Positions 26,720 through 36,565 are shown, counted from the first letter of the stretch. The stretch: 64,000 bases of DNA from Litorivivens sp041624475 (GCF_041624475.1 NZ_JBFJUX010000003.1:248001-312000), one strand, 5' to 3'. Notes: a model not told the origin generated them from the letters alone. Translations and numbers: made by a program.

Positions 26720-27763
26720 ATGGATGATAACAAGCAGAAGGCGCTGAGTGCAGCGCTGTCGCAAATCGAACGTCAGTTCGGCAAAGGCTCGATCATGCGC
26801 ATGGGCGAGCAGGAGCGTGTTGTGGTGCCGGTTATCAGTACCGGATCGCTGGCACTGGATATCGCACTGGGTGTGGGCGGCCTGCCTCGCCGCAAGATTA
26901 TCGAAATTTATGGCCCGGAATCCAGTGGTAAAACCACCATGACTCTGCACGCCATTGCCGAGAGCCAGAAAAAAGGCGGTGTCTGTGCCTTTATCGATGC
27001 CGAACATGCCTTTGATCCGGGCTATGCCGAAAAATTGGGCGTCGATCTGGACAATCTGCTGATGTCCCAGCCGGATACCGGTGAGCAGGCGCTGGAAATT
27101 GCCGAAACCCTGGTGCGTTCCAGCGCGGTGGATCTGGTGGTTATCGACTCGGTGGCTGCCCTGACGCCGAAAGCGGAAATTGAAGGTGAAATGGGCGATA
27201 GCCACGTCGGTCTGCAAGCCCGTCTGATGAGTCAGGCCCTGCGAAAACTGACGGGCACCATCAACAAGTCAAACTGTACTGTGATCTTTATCAACCAGAT
27301 CCGCATGAAAATCGGTGTCATGTTCGGCAATCCCGAAACCACTACCGGTGGTAACGCGCTGAAGTTCTACTCCTCGGTTCGTCTCGACATTCGCCGCATC
27401 GGCGCGGTGAAGCAGGGTGACGAAGTGGTGGGCAACGAAACCCGCGTAAAAGTGGTGAAGAACAAAGTTGCACCGCCTTTCAAACAGGCCGAGTTCCAGA
27501 TCATGTACGGCAAGGGTATCTACCGTATGGGTGAAGTCATCGACCTGGGTGTGCAGCAGGGCCTGATAGACAAATCCGGTGCCTGGTACGCCTATAAGGG
27601 CGATAAAATCGGGCAGGGCAAGGCCAATGCCGCCAACTACCTGACCGAAAACCCGGAAATTGCCAACGAAATTGAAACGGCTATCCGCGAACAGTTACTC
27701 CCCTCTGCCAAGCCCGTAGAAAACGGTGAGGCCGCCAAGGCAGAAGAGGAAGAAGAAGTTTGA
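26720..27763 (+). CDS. recA: Recombinase RecA
   Basis: 347 aa from ATG 26720 (MDDNKQKALSAALSQIERQF); the frame runs upstream through the promoter and LexA box, so earlier starts are rejected. Walker A is GPESSGKTT, and the DNA-binding loops include MGDSHVGLQARLMSQALRK and GNPETTTGGNALKFY. The tail is acidic (EEEEEV). Strand exchange, SOS induction through LexA cleavage. recX, usually next, is absent; a strong terminator follows. Confidence 0.98.
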   Translation: MDDNKQKALSAALSQIERQFGKGSIMRMGEQERVVVPVISTGSLALDIALGVGGLPRRKIIEIYGPESSGKTTMTLHAIAESQKKGGVCAFIDAEHAFDPGYAEKLGVDLDNLLMSQPDTGEQALEIAETLVRSSAVDLVVIDSVAALTPKAEIEGEMGDSHVGLQARLMSQALRKLTGTINKSNCTVIFINQIRMKIGVMFGNPETTTGGNALKFYSSVRLDIRRIGAVKQGDEVVGNETRVKVVKNKVAPPFKQAEFQIMYGKGIYRMGEVIDLGVQQGLIDKSGAWYAYKGDKIGQGKANAANYLTENPEIANEIETAIREQLLPSAKPVENGEAAKAEEEEEV

Positions 27764-27798
27764 ACCTCGACTGATCTCTTATGAGATCGCATCCTTCA

Positions 27799-27822
27799 GG
27801 GCGCCTTTGGCGCCCTTTTTTT
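27799..27822. terminator. recA terminator, shared with the cytochrome P450
   Basis: Stem GGGCGCC/GGCGCCC with a 3-base loop, followed by seven T on the plus strand. Confidence 0.92.
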
Positions 27823-27850
27823 GGTCCGCTGAAATCAGATGGAGGAAAGC

Positions 27851-29212
27851 TTAACGAGGTTTTACCACCAGAGGCAGGCCGTTTTTTTCCTTTGGCATGG
27901 GCAGATAGGTAAAGCCGGCCTGGTACCCGCTTGGCAGGCTGAATTCAAATTTACGCAGAAACTGGTGGGTAAACAGTTTGGCCTGCATCGCGCCGAAGTG
28001 CATGCCAATGCACTTGTGGGCGCCGCCGCCGAAGGGCATATGACAGAATGCGTGGCCCTTGTGTTCATTGCGCTCGGGGAAAAATCGCTCGGGGTCGAAA
28101 CTGTGGGGCTTGCTCCAGTACTGCTCCATCCGGTTGGTAAAGATGGGGTACTGAAAAATCAGGGTGTGGGCCGGGATATGATGACCGCCCAGCTCGCAAT
28201 CCCGGATACTGCGACGGGCCATTACGCTGACCGAAGGGTGCAGACGCTGGGCTTCCTGAAAACAGGCATCCAGTTCTGTAACGGCAGCCAGATCTTCATA
28301 TTCCAGATAGTCGTTACCAATGCGCTCGCCCTCGGCCCTCAGGCGCTCCTGCCATTTAGGCTCTATCGCCAGATAGTACATCATGTGGGTCAAGGTGCTG
28401 GTAGTGGTGTCGTGGGCGGCAAACAGCAGGAAGCTGGCGTGATCAACGATTTCCTCATCCGTGAAATAGCTGCCATCGGGTTTGGTTTCCTTGCACATAT
28501 GACTGAGCATATCAGTGCCATCCCCCGCGCGCCGCAGCGGGATAAGGCGCGTGATGTATTTGCGTAAAAAACGCTGCCCGTTTTTGCCGACATGGAATTT
28601 TGTGCCCGGCATATCGAGCCGGACGATGCCCATCTGCGCGTCCAATATATCGATAAAGGCCTGTGCGAGTTCTGCCGAGCCTTCGTCTTCAGCTTCGACG
28701 CCATAGAACACCTTGCAGGTCATGCGCAGTAGCAATTCCTTGATGTTGTCGTAAAAACGAAACTTTTTGTCGAATACCCACTGCTCCATGCCCTTGTCAA
28801 GAATGGGGTTCATGGTGTCGACATAACTGCGCATGGCAGGGGTTTTGAAGCTGGTTTGCATGATGCGGCGCTGGAACTTGTGTTCGTCAAAATCCAGGCA
28901 CAGCAGGTTGTCACCATAGAAGGTACGCAGTGCGTAGTCATAACCCATGCGGGTTGAGAAATTGCGTTCGCTGTCGAGCAAGAGGGTTTGCGCCATGTCC
29001 GGGCCCAGTGCCATAACGCCGGGTTGTGGGCCCATATTGATGCGCGACACCGGACCGTATTTGTCCCAGTGATGCTTGGCCAGGCCGAAAGGGTCGGTGC
29101 GCAAACGCGGCAGGCAACCGACAACGGGCCAGCCTTTTTCACCGGGTATGTGGCCGAGTTTTTTGTTATTGGGCGCTTCAGTATAGCTTGATACTGAACT
29201 GTTGGTATTCAT
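27851..29212 (-). CDS. Cytochrome P450
   Basis: 453 aa. The heme-binding segment PFGGGAHKCIGMHFG puts the axial Cys at residue 401; the I-helix AAHDTTTSTL is at about 265-274, and the ExxR pair is E320-R323. There is no N-terminal membrane anchor (MNTNSSVSSYTEAP), so it is probably soluble, with a class E-like core. No ferredoxin or reductase gene is adjacent; fdxA at 23.5 kb is not an obvious partner. It starts the accessory catabolic stretch and is divergent from the DapB-like gene. Substrate unknown; ring or terminal hydroxylation of a hydrophobic compound is inferred from the neighbours. Confidence 0.93.
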   Translation of the reverse strand: MNTNSSVSSYTEAPNNKKLGHIPGEKGWPVVGCLPRLRTDPFGLAKHHWDKYGPVSRINMGPQPGVMALGPDMAQTLLLDSERNFSTRMGYDYALRTFYGDNLLCLDFDEHKFQRRIMQTSFKTPAMRSYVDTMNPILDKGMEQWVFDKKFRFYDNIKELLLRMTCKVFYGVEAEDEGSAELAQAFIDILDAQMGIVRLDMPGTKFHVGKNGQRFLRKYITRLIPLRRAGDGTDMLSHMCKETKPDGSYFTDEEIVDHASFLLFAAHDTTTSTLTHMMYYLAIEPKWQERLRAEGERIGNDYLEYEDLAAVTELDACFQEAQRLHPSVSVMARRSIRDCELGGHHIPAHTLIFQYPIFTNRMEQYWSKPHSFDPERFFPERNEHKGHAFCHMPFGGGAHKCIGMHFGAMQAKLFTHQFLRKFEFSLPSGYQAGFTYLPMPKEKNGLPLVVKPR

Positions 29213-29390
29213 GTCGAGCTCCGAGTGGGGTTGGCACAGTGTTATCGGTTAAGGGGCTGCCAGGTATTCATCCATTGCCACCAAAGAGGTGTTAGTACGA
29301 GCCCTGGCTGCTACTCCTCGATTATTATTCGGGTTGGTATAGACCGCTTTCTGCTTCTACAGTAGAGAAACAATAATAAGGAGAGCTTAC

Positions 29391-30437
29391 ATGGCTTATC
29401 GAGTGGTTCAATGGAATATTGGTAATGTTGGGCGTCGTGCCATTATTGCCATTCACCGTAATCCGAATCTGGAGCTGGTAGGCTGCTTCGTTCGCGCAGA
29501 AGAAAAAGCCGGACAGGACGCGGGGGCGCTGGCTGGTATTGAGCCGATTGGTATTGTGGCTACACAGGACGCTGAAGCACTTCTAGACCTTGCGCCGGAT
29601 TGCGTGAGTTACAACGGCCTGTGGGCCAATGTGGATGATTTCTGTCGCATACTCGAGCGCGGCATCAATGTCGTGACGACCTCAGCCTTTATTACCGGCC
29701 ACGCTCTGGGCGAAGAGCAGCGTCAGCGGATTCTGGATGCTTGTGAGAAGGGCAACAGTTCCATCTTTGGCAGCGGTATTCATCCGGGCTTCAGCAGCCT
29801 GATCGGGCTGGTAGCTGCGGGCCTGTGTGACCGCATCGAGTCGGTGTCTGTCTTGGAGTCGGTCGATGCCACCGGCTACGCCTCCAAGGAAACCTGGGAA
29901 AGCTGCGGATTTGGCCTTCCCGTTACTACGCCGGGCTTGAGCGATACGCTTCGCGAAGGCTCAAAAGTATTTTCAGAAGGCGTTCGCGTTGCCGGTATAG
30001 CGCTGCAGATTCCCTTCGATGATATCCAATTTCACGCGGATTTCTCCGCCGCGGTGGAAGACTGCGACTTTGGTTTTATGAAGATCGATAAGGGCTGTGT
30101 GGCGGGCGTAAACGCAGCCTGGCAAGGTATCTACCGGGGCCGTCCAGTCGTTGAACTGAAATACCGCTGGAAGATGGGTAAACAGGTGGAGCCGGATTAC
30201 CCCCTGCACGAGGGCTATGTGGTCAATGTGACCGGGCGACCCAATGTGAACTTCACGCTCAAGCACTCTTTGCCCGAAGACGAAAAGCCGCGCAATGCCA
30301 TAGAGGCCATGCAGTCCAATCTGATGACCACGGCCTTGCCCGCCATCAACGCGATTCCGGCACTGTGTGCGGCCCCTGCCGGAATCCGCACTTACGCCGA
30401 CCTTCCCTTGATTACGGGAGCGGGGTTTGTGGTTTAG
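29391..30437 (+). CDS. DapB-like NAD(P)-binding protein
   Basis: 348 aa. The N-terminus YRVVQWNIGNVGRRAII is a Rossmann glycine motif in the style of dihydrodipicolinate-reductase-related proteins. Segments such as VVTTSAFITGHAL and GSGIHPGFSSLIG resemble the 'dihydrodipicolinate reductase family' proteins common in actinobacterial and proteobacterial lipid and steroid degraders, and 2,4-diaminopentanoate dehydrogenase. It is clearly not DapB of lysine synthesis (too long, different C-terminus). A good AAGGAG ribosome site precedes ATG 29391. Its 3' end overlaps the convergent DUF3604 gene by 26 bp. Confidence 0.75.
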   Translation: MAYRVVQWNIGNVGRRAIIAIHRNPNLELVGCFVRAEEKAGQDAGALAGIEPIGIVATQDAEALLDLAPDCVSYNGLWANVDDFCRILERGINVVTTSAFITGHALGEEQRQRILDACEKGNSSIFGSGIHPGFSSLIGLVAAGLCDRIESVSVLESVDATGYASKETWESCGFGLPVTTPGLSDTLREGSKVFSEGVRVAGIALQIPFDDIQFHADFSAAVEDCDFGFMKIDKGCVAGVNAAWQGIYRGRPVVELKYRWKMGKQVEPDYPLHEGYVVNVTGRPNVNFTLKHSLPEDEKPRNAIEAMQSNLMTTALPAINAIPALCAAPAGIRTYADLPLITGAGFVV

Positions 30438-32406
30438 CCTGTGAGGCGGAGTACCAGATCGGTGAACTCCAGGCCCGCTCCTGAATGGTGGGAGAGTAGA
30501 ACGGTTCCTGTTCCGGGTCCAAGCAGCACTTTCCGTACACATCATCGCCCCAGGCGCCGTCGTCGAAAGCCGCCTGGGTGGCGACTTCCGCTTGCTGCTT
30601 GCAGTCTTTGCTGAAGGGGTCGACGCCGGCTGCTTTGCATTGCAGTGTCGACCAGCGACAGGTGGGGTTCTCCAGCACTCGCACATAGTAAAAGGCATTC
30701 TGCTCGGGGTTGAAAGCCGGATCCTGCCAGACGGTGCACAGGGCGGTGTGCCCCGGCCCTTCCGGAGCACAGTTTTGCGGATTAACCCGTGCCTGGGTGT
30801 CGGAGCCTGCTACATCGTAGACTTGTTCGTGTGTCTGCCCGTTTTGATCAGTCCAGCCTTTGATGATCTGTGCGCGCTGCAGATCGGTGCCGGGCTTGCC
30901 GGGCACGCCGGGGTCTTTACTGGCCGCCACCAGAAAGCGCGGTGCGCTGTTTGTGCTTGTCGGCAAATCACCGCCCATCGGCACGCCGCGTTGGTAGGCT
31001 TCGCTGATCATTTGCGGATTATCGCAAAGGCTTTCCGGCAGGTCCCAGCCGCCAAAGAAACGAAGGGTGGGGCGGGTGCCGCTGGTGGCGTAGGTTTCCT
31101 TGCGGCGAATGCCGTCGAAAACTGCGTCGCGGGTATTCTGCTCAGCCCATACCACGGCGAGGCCGCCGGCGTTGGATGCAAAGTGATCCTGAATATTGCG
31201 ATAGCCCGCGTCGCGCCGTCCCAGGTGGCCGGGGTAGTTGTCTTCTTCGGCTGCCCCTGGTGTCGCGCTATGGGTATCAGTTGAGCCGATAAAACCCATT
31301 TTAAAGGGGTTAACGCCGCTCTCCTGTTGGAGCCGAGTGCCGTCTTTCAGCACATTGCGGATCATATTGCGCCGCCCGAAGTCGTCAACCGCTACCGGCG
31401 CGGCGTCGAGGGTGCGCACTTCGCCGGCCACACTCCCCAGCATGGCCAGACTGTCAGTTTTGATCTGTTCGAAATCACAGGCCTCGTCGGCGGTGGCTAC
31501 GCCCCGGCCCGCGAGCCGGTCAAAGCGGCATTCGGACGCGCCTTTGTGCTGTATCAATTCGATGACAGGCTCAAAGTGAAGGCGGTCAGCTGCCTCCTGG
31601 GGTGTTTTCGGATCGGGAAACATCAGGCCGCCCGACAGATTCGGGTTGTGCGGAATCGACATCACATCGCAACCGGGTTTGCCTTCGAGGCACTGCTCTC
31701 GCAAGAGAGTCCAGAGTTTCGGAAAGTTATAGGAGCCAGTGTCGTAAGCTGAAATCGGCAGGTCAGTAACCTGTTCATTGCGAAATATGACATTGCGATG
31801 CAGGTTTTTAAACTCGGGCGCATCGGTGTATTCGTAGCCGACAAAGGTGGTGAATTCGCAGTCCTCATAGTGCTCAGCCGTAGCCTGCTGGATGTTCTGC
31901 CAGGCGCTTTTCTCGGCAGCTTCGCAATCCGACAGGGTGCAGGCAAAACTGCGTTTTTTTTCGGCTTCACGACCCGCTACCCCCAGCTTGACCCAATAAT
32001 CGGCGGCCAGCAGTTGCAGGATAAAATTGGAGCTGCGGGTGGCAATGCAGGCCGGAAACCAATAGCCGAGCTTACTCGAGTCCTGTGTGCAGATATTGAT
32101 AGGGCCGAGAAATTCCGCGTGATCGGTGACCGCCATGAAATCCAGTGGTCGCTGCAAACGGGCGCTGACGGTCTGTTCACCATCGGCGTCGGGTAGCGTA
32201 ATCGCCTCGCCTTTACCGTAGCGATAGGCGACCCAGGGGTCGTTGCGCTGACTGGAAATATAGGAATCAAAGGAGTAGCTGGTGTGAACATGCAGATCAC
32301 CGAACAGGGGCCGTTTGTCTGGCGTGTAGTCAGCGCAGGGGGCTGCCGCCAGAGGCATGGCAAACAGAGTGAGCAGTGCGGTTAGCGCCGGAGTTTTTAA
32401 AGGCAT
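30412..32406 (-). CDS. DUF3604 protein, exported, PHP-like
   Basis: 664 aa with a signal peptide (MPLKTPALTALLTLFAMPLAA) and then FGDLHVHTSYSFDS, a PHP-like metal-binding HxHxxxS motif. Other DUF3604 segments: FMAVTDHAEFLG, GYEYTDAPEFKNLHRN, DVMSIPHNPNLS and GFIGSTDTHSA, all His/Asp-rich and likely metal ligands. The C-terminal region has several Cys. Location is periplasmic or secreted. The family has no assigned reaction that I can state; a hydrolase is likely from the fold. It is often found near lipid-catabolic genes, as here. Confidence 0.85.
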   Translation of the reverse strand: MPLKTPALTALLTLFAMPLAAAPCADYTPDKRPLFGDLHVHTSYSFDSYISSQRNDPWVAYRYGKGEAITLPDADGEQTVSARLQRPLDFMAVTDHAEFLGPINICTQDSSKLGYWFPACIATRSSNFILQLLAADYWVKLGVAGREAEKKRSFACTLSDCEAAEKSAWQNIQQATAEHYEDCEFTTFVGYEYTDAPEFKNLHRNVIFRNEQVTDLPISAYDTGSYNFPKLWTLLREQCLEGKPGCDVMSIPHNPNLSGGLMFPDPKTPQEAADRLHFEPVIELIQHKGASECRFDRLAGRGVATADEACDFEQIKTDSLAMLGSVAGEVRTLDAAPVAVDDFGRRNMIRNVLKDGTRLQQESGVNPFKMGFIGSTDTHSATPGAAEEDNYPGHLGRRDAGYRNIQDHFASNAGGLAVVWAEQNTRDAVFDGIRRKETYATSGTRPTLRFFGGWDLPESLCDNPQMISEAYQRGVPMGGDLPTSTNSAPRFLVAASKDPGVPGKPGTDLQRAQIIKGWTDQNGQTHEQVYDVAGSDTQARVNPQNCAPEGPGHTALCTVWQDPAFNPEQNAFYYVRVLENPTCRWSTLQCKAAGVDPFSKDCKQQAEVATQAAFDDGAWGDDVYGKCCLDPEQEPFYSPTIQERAWSSPIWYSASQAKPQTPLP

Positions 32407-32564
32407 GGGACACCTGTCGATGTGTTTTGGCGTTTTTACTCGGTGCTATACCCACTATAGCAGTCGTCTTATCGGGTTTGGCCGAGGCCCTTAGATTAGG
32501 TAATCGCCAGTATTAAATCAATCGAATTAATTCTGTCTCGCCGTGGCGCGACTTATCAAAATCC

Positions 32565-32609
32565 TGTAACAAACTGTCAACTGGATGTCACACGGGGTCA
32601 TTGTCCGCC
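32565..32609 (+). promoter_or_regulatory. Candidate AraC-family operator upstream of the acyl-CoA dehydrogenase operon
   Basis: TGTAAC (32565) and TGTCAC (32586) are direct repeats 21 bp apart, followed by GTCATTGTCCG (32597-32607). The same arrangement recurs at 40112-40156 next to an AraC-family gene, with 33 of 45 bases identical and no gap. It lies about 50-95 bp before the start codon at 32661. Function is inferred. Confidence 0.5.
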
Positions 32610-32660
32610 TCTCTGCGTCGCGCGAAGCTGGTGTTTTGCTTACCCAGCGGAGGACAGGCG

Positions 32661-33839
32661 ATGCACGCCAAATTTACCCCCGAAGAACTTTCCTTTCAGG
32701 CGGAAGTTCGCGAGTTCATGCAGGCGGAGTTTACGCCGGAGCTGGCCGCCCGAATCCGCCATCCCGACACGCTGCGCGAAGCCACTATCGAATGGCAGAA
32801 AAAGCTCGACGCCCGAGGTTGGGCTGCCAATGGTTGGCCGGTGGAGCATGGCGGCTGCGGCTGGAGCGCAACCCAACGCAGTATTTACAGCAATGAAATG
32901 GCCCTGGCGGGCGCGCCAGATGTGGTGCCGATGGGTATCAAAATGGTGGGGCCGGTGTTGTATACCTTTGGCACTGAAGAGCAGAAGGCGCGCTTTCTGC
33001 CACCGACCAAATCCAGCGACATCTGGTGGTGTCAGGGCTATTCGGAGCCGGGGGCGGGGTCGGATCTTGCGGCCCTGCAGACGCGAGCGGTTCGCGATGG
33101 CAACGACTACATAATCAACGGTACTAAGATCTGGACCACCTACGCTCAGTATGCAGACTGGATGTTCTGTCTGGTGCGCACCAGTACTGAAGACAAGCCG
33201 CAGGCGGGTATCAGTTTTCTTTTGATTGAGATGAATTCGCCGGGTATTACCGTGTCACCGATTATCTCGATTGATGATGAACACCATCTCAACGAGGTGA
33301 GCTTCAGCGATGTACGAGTGCCCGTTGCCAATCGTATCGGCGAGGAAAACGAAGGCTGGACTTATGCCAAGGCGCTGTTGACCTACGAGCGCACTGCGCT
33401 ATCGGGAGTGGGCTACTGCAAACGCACTTTGCAGCGCATCCGTGAGTTTGCCGCCAAAGAGTATTGCGGTGACCGGCGTTTGATCGATGATCCGGATTTT
33501 CAGGCCCGACTGGCGGATGTGGAAATGCAGGTTACATCGCTTGAGTATCTGGAGCTTCGGGTTCTCAACGACGTCGACAAGGGCGGTGCGCCGGGCATGG
33601 AATCCTCTCTGTTAAAACTGATGGGGTCGGATTGTCAGCAGGCGGTGCAGACCCTGTTCTGGAATCTGGCGTCAGCCTATGGTGGCGTGTTACCGGGAGA
33701 AGATCACAAAGATATCAGTGGCCACGAGTTTGGTGACCGGGCACGCCGCGAGTACATGTTTGGCCGCGCAACTACCATTTATGGCGGCAGCAACGAAGTG
33801 CAGCGCAATATCATCGCTAAATTCGGTCTGGGTCTGTAG
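32661..33839 (+). CDS. Acyl-CoA dehydrogenase (first of an adjacent pair)
   Basis: 392 aa from ATG 32661, which has GGAGGA 6 bases upstream; a frame back to 32601 is not used. Acyl-CoA dehydrogenase segments: WWCQGYSEPGAGSDLAALQT (flavin/substrate loop), IINGTKIWTTYAQYADW, TYERTALSG and the C-terminal FGRATTIYGGSNEVQRNIIA. FAD-dependent alpha,beta-desaturation of a CoA thioester. It is followed after 8 bp by a shorter, divergent family member, as in heterotetrameric dehydrogenases of steroid side-chain degradation. Substrate unknown. Confidence 0.92.
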   Translation: MHAKFTPEELSFQAEVREFMQAEFTPELAARIRHPDTLREATIEWQKKLDARGWAANGWPVEHGGCGWSATQRSIYSNEMALAGAPDVVPMGIKMVGPVLYTFGTEEQKARFLPPTKSSDIWWCQGYSEPGAGSDLAALQTRAVRDGNDYIINGTKIWTTYAQYADWMFCLVRTSTEDKPQAGISFLLIEMNSPGITVSPIISIDDEHHLNEVSFSDVRVPVANRIGEENEGWTYAKALLTYERTALSGVGYCKRTLQRIREFAAKEYCGDRRLIDDPDFQARLADVEMQVTSLEYLELRVLNDVDKGGAPGMESSLLKLMGSDCQQAVQTLFWNLASAYGGVLPGEDHKDISGHEFGDRARREYMFGRATTIYGGSNEVQRNIIAKFGLGL

Positions 33840-33847
33840 GAGGCAAC

Positions 33848-34960
33848 ATGGATTTTTCATTGACTAACGAACAGCAGATGCTGAAAGACAGCGTCGAAAA
33901 ATTTGTCGCCAGCGAATACAGCCCGAGCCAGCGCGAACACCTGCTTCACGGCGATGGAGCTTTCAGCGCCGAGCACTGGCAAACCTTCGCCGAACTCGGC
34001 TGGTTGACCATTCCCTTCAGCGAGGAAGTCGGCGGGTTTGGCGGGGGCATTGTCGAGTCGGCTGTTGTCATGGAAGCCTTCGGCAATGGTTTGGTGTTGG
34101 AGCCCTATGTCGATACAGTCCTGCTCTGCGGCCAACTGCTGGCGCGCAGTGGTCAGTCTGATCTGGTCGAGCGTTACCTAACACCGCTGATGAGTGGCGA
34201 ACTGCAGGGTGCGCTCGCCTGGCAGGAGCGACAAAGTGGCTGCAGTCTGGCCCATTGCGAGACCGCCGCTACTGCGCGGGATGGAGGCTTTGTGCTCAAT
34301 GGCAAGAAGGCGCTGGTGAGCAATGCGGCTGCAGATCTGCTTATTGTTTCCGCCCGGCTAGGTGATCAAATCGGCCTGTTTGCTGTCCCTTCCACGTCAC
34401 CAGGTGTGGAATTGCAGCGTCTGCGCTTGATGGACGGTCGCGAGGCGCTGCATGTGTCGTTGAGTGAATGCCCTGTGGCGCAGGATCATTGCTTGAGTGA
34501 AAATGGTTTGTCGCTGCTTGAGCAGGTGGTGGATGAGGCCACGGTGGCACTGTGTGCGGAAGCGGTGGGCGCCATGGATTATTTATATAAAGCGACGGTT
34601 GAATACAGCAAGACGCGCAAGCAGTTTGGCCAGCCCATCGGCAAGTTTCAGGCTCTGCAACATCGGCTGGTAGATATGTTTATGCACACAGAGCAGTGCC
34701 GTTCAATGCTGATTGCGGCGCTGTGTGCGGTGTCGGATAACAGCCCGGACAAAACGCAATCAATTGCTGCCCTGAAAACGATGGTTGGCAAATATGGGCG
34801 TCAGGTCGCCGAGGAGGCTGTTCAGCTGCACGGCGGTATGGGCGTGACTCATGAAATGAATATAGGACATTATCTCAAGCGGCTTATGATGATTGATGCG
34901 TCCTTTGGCGATGCGCTGGTGCACAGGCGTCGCTATTGCGAGCTTAATTACGCCGCTTAG
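33848..34960 (+). CDS. Acyl-CoA dehydrogenase family protein (second of the pair)
   Basis: 370 aa, shorter and more divergent than its neighbour. It keeps the N-terminal helices (MDFSLTNEQQMLKDSVEKFV), the middle segment ALVSNAAADLLIVSARLG, and the C-terminal YSKTRKQFGQPIGKFQALQHRLVDM (as KTRKQFGQPIG) and LHGGMGVTHEMNIGHYLKR. AGGAGG precedes ATG 33848. Pairs of this kind form alpha2beta2 enzymes in ChsE-type dehydrogenases, in which catalytic and FAD residues are split between subunits; whether that holds here cannot be decided by eye. Confidence 0.9.
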   Translation: MDFSLTNEQQMLKDSVEKFVASEYSPSQREHLLHGDGAFSAEHWQTFAELGWLTIPFSEEVGGFGGGIVESAVVMEAFGNGLVLEPYVDTVLLCGQLLARSGQSDLVERYLTPLMSGELQGALAWQERQSGCSLAHCETAATARDGGFVLNGKKALVSNAAADLLIVSARLGDQIGLFAVPSTSPGVELQRLRLMDGREALHVSLSECPVAQDHCLSENGLSLLEQVVDEATVALCAEAVGAMDYLYKATVEYSKTRKQFGQPIGKFQALQHRLVDMFMHTEQCRSMLIAALCAVSDNSPDKTQSIAALKTMVGKYGRQVAEEAVQLHGGMGVTHEMNIGHYLKRLMMIDASFGDALVHRRRYCELNYAA

Positions 34961-35005
34961 ATCCACATGGCGGCGAGCACCCCACAACAATAAGAGGACG
35001 GGAAT

Positions 35006-36559
35006 ATGTCGTTATTTTACAGTTTGACCGATCATCTGGATTTTCACGCCCAGGTTCGTGGCGATACTCTGCTGGCAAGCGACGATAAGAAATCGCTGAA
35101 CTTCGCTGAAGCCAAGCGTCGGGTTGATCGCATTGCCGGCGCGATGGAAGCCTCAGGTCTTGGTGCCGGCGATCGGGTGGGCATTCTGGCTAAAAATTCA
35201 GTCGATAACCTGTGTACCTTTCTTGCTTGCGCCCGACTGGGGGTCGTTGCGGTAGGGTTGAACTATCGCCTGACTCAGCCGGAAGTGGAATTCATTGCCA
35301 GCGATGCGGAAATCAAACATCTGTTTTTCGACGCAGAGTTTGACGGTTTACGCGGCGACTACCTTCGCGCACAACCGGGTGTGTGCTATGACGGTGCCGA
35401 CCGCACTCCGAATTTCGATAAATGGATAGAGCAGGGTGAGCCAGTCATCGACTCACGTGCTGGTGGCGACGATGTTCTTTTCCAGATGTATACCAGCGGC
35501 ACCACCGGTCTGCCGAAAGGGGTGTTGATTACCCATCGCAATGTATTGTTGGTCACTTATCAGGGCCCGATGACGACGGGCAAGGGCCACCGTGTTGGCG
35601 AGAAGGGGTTGGTGGTCGCGCCCTTGTTTCACGCGGTGGGGCTGGTGGGTGCGCTGATGGGGGTGATTTACGGCGGCACCATGATTATCCAACGCGACTA
35701 CGATCCGGTGGGTATGATCGATACGCTCGAGAAGGAGCAGATCAATACCACGGCGGTGATTCCTGTCATGTTGCAGTTTTCTATTATCTGCGTGCCGGAT
35801 ATCGCCGAGCGGGATTTCTCAAACCTGCACACCATCAACTATGGTGCCTCGCCTATCGCTGAAGACTTGCTCCGGCAGTGTATGGACATCTTCAAGTGCG
35901 ATTTTATACAGGGTTACGGCCAGACTGAGGCAACGCTGGCGCTTACATTCCTGACCGCTGACGATCATCGCGCGGCGCTCAATGATAAACCGCAGCTGCT
36001 GCGCTCCTGCGGACGCGCGGTCTTCGGCACTGAGATTCGTATTGTGGACGAGCATGGCCACACCCTGCCCACGGGCGAGATTGGTGAAATTGTGGCTAGC
36101 GGCCCGCAGTTGATGAAGGGGTATTGGAAGCGCGATGACGCCACGGCCAAAACAATCGTCGATGGCTGGCTGCATACTGGCGACGCTGGCCGGATGGACG
36201 ACGAGGGATATGTCTACATCCAGGATCGAGTGAAAGACATGATCATTTCCGGCGGAGAAAATATTTATCCTGCCGAATTGGAAAATGTCTTGATGTCGCA
36301 CCCTGCGATACAGGATGCGGCAGTGATTGGTGTTTCTGACGAACAGTGGGGAGAGGTGCCCTTTGCCGTCTTGGTCAGCGCAGGGCAACAGGAACTGACG
36401 GCGGAAGACTTAGTGGAATTCTGTCGTGACAAACTCGCAGGTTATAAAATACCGCGTCAGCTGGCCTATGTGGAGGCGCTGCCGCGCAACCCCACCGGCA
36501 AGATACTGAAAAAAGATCTGCGTGAACAATTTCGCGACCGAATGAAAAACACCGCTTAA
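35006..36559 (+). CDS. Acyl-CoA synthetase (AMP-dependent ligase)
   Basis: 517 aa. The ATP/AMP motif MYTSGTTGLPKGV, the motif QGYGQTEA, the hinge region GWLHTGDAGRMDDEGYVYI(Q)D and the C-terminal catalytic lysine in PRNPTGKILKKDL identify an ANL-superfamily acyl-CoA ligase. It should activate the acid that the two upstream dehydrogenases oxidise. It is third in the operon, with AGAGGA before ATG 35006. Chain length or ring specificity cannot be read from the sequence. Confidence 0.92.
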   Translation: MSLFYSLTDHLDFHAQVRGDTLLASDDKKSLNFAEAKRRVDRIAGAMEASGLGAGDRVGILAKNSVDNLCTFLACARLGVVAVGLNYRLTQPEVEFIASDAEIKHLFFDAEFDGLRGDYLRAQPGVCYDGADRTPNFDKWIEQGEPVIDSRAGGDDVLFQMYTSGTTGLPKGVLITHRNVLLVTYQGPMTTGKGHRVGEKGLVVAPLFHAVGLVGALMGVIYGGTMIIQRDYDPVGMIDTLEKEQINTTAVIPVMLQFSIICVPDIAERDFSNLHTINYGASPIAEDLLRQCMDIFKCDFIQGYGQTEATLALTFLTADDHRAALNDKPQLLRSCGRAVFGTEIRIVDEHGHTLPTGEIGEIVASGPQLMKGYWKRDDATAKTIVDGWLHTGDAGRMDDEGYVYIQDRVKDMIISGGENIYPAELENVLMSHPAIQDAAVIGVSDEQWGEVPFAVLVSAGQQELTAEDLVEFCRDKLAGYKIPRQLAYVEALPRNPTGKILKKDLREQFRDRMKNTA

Positions 36560-36565
36560 TTTGAG

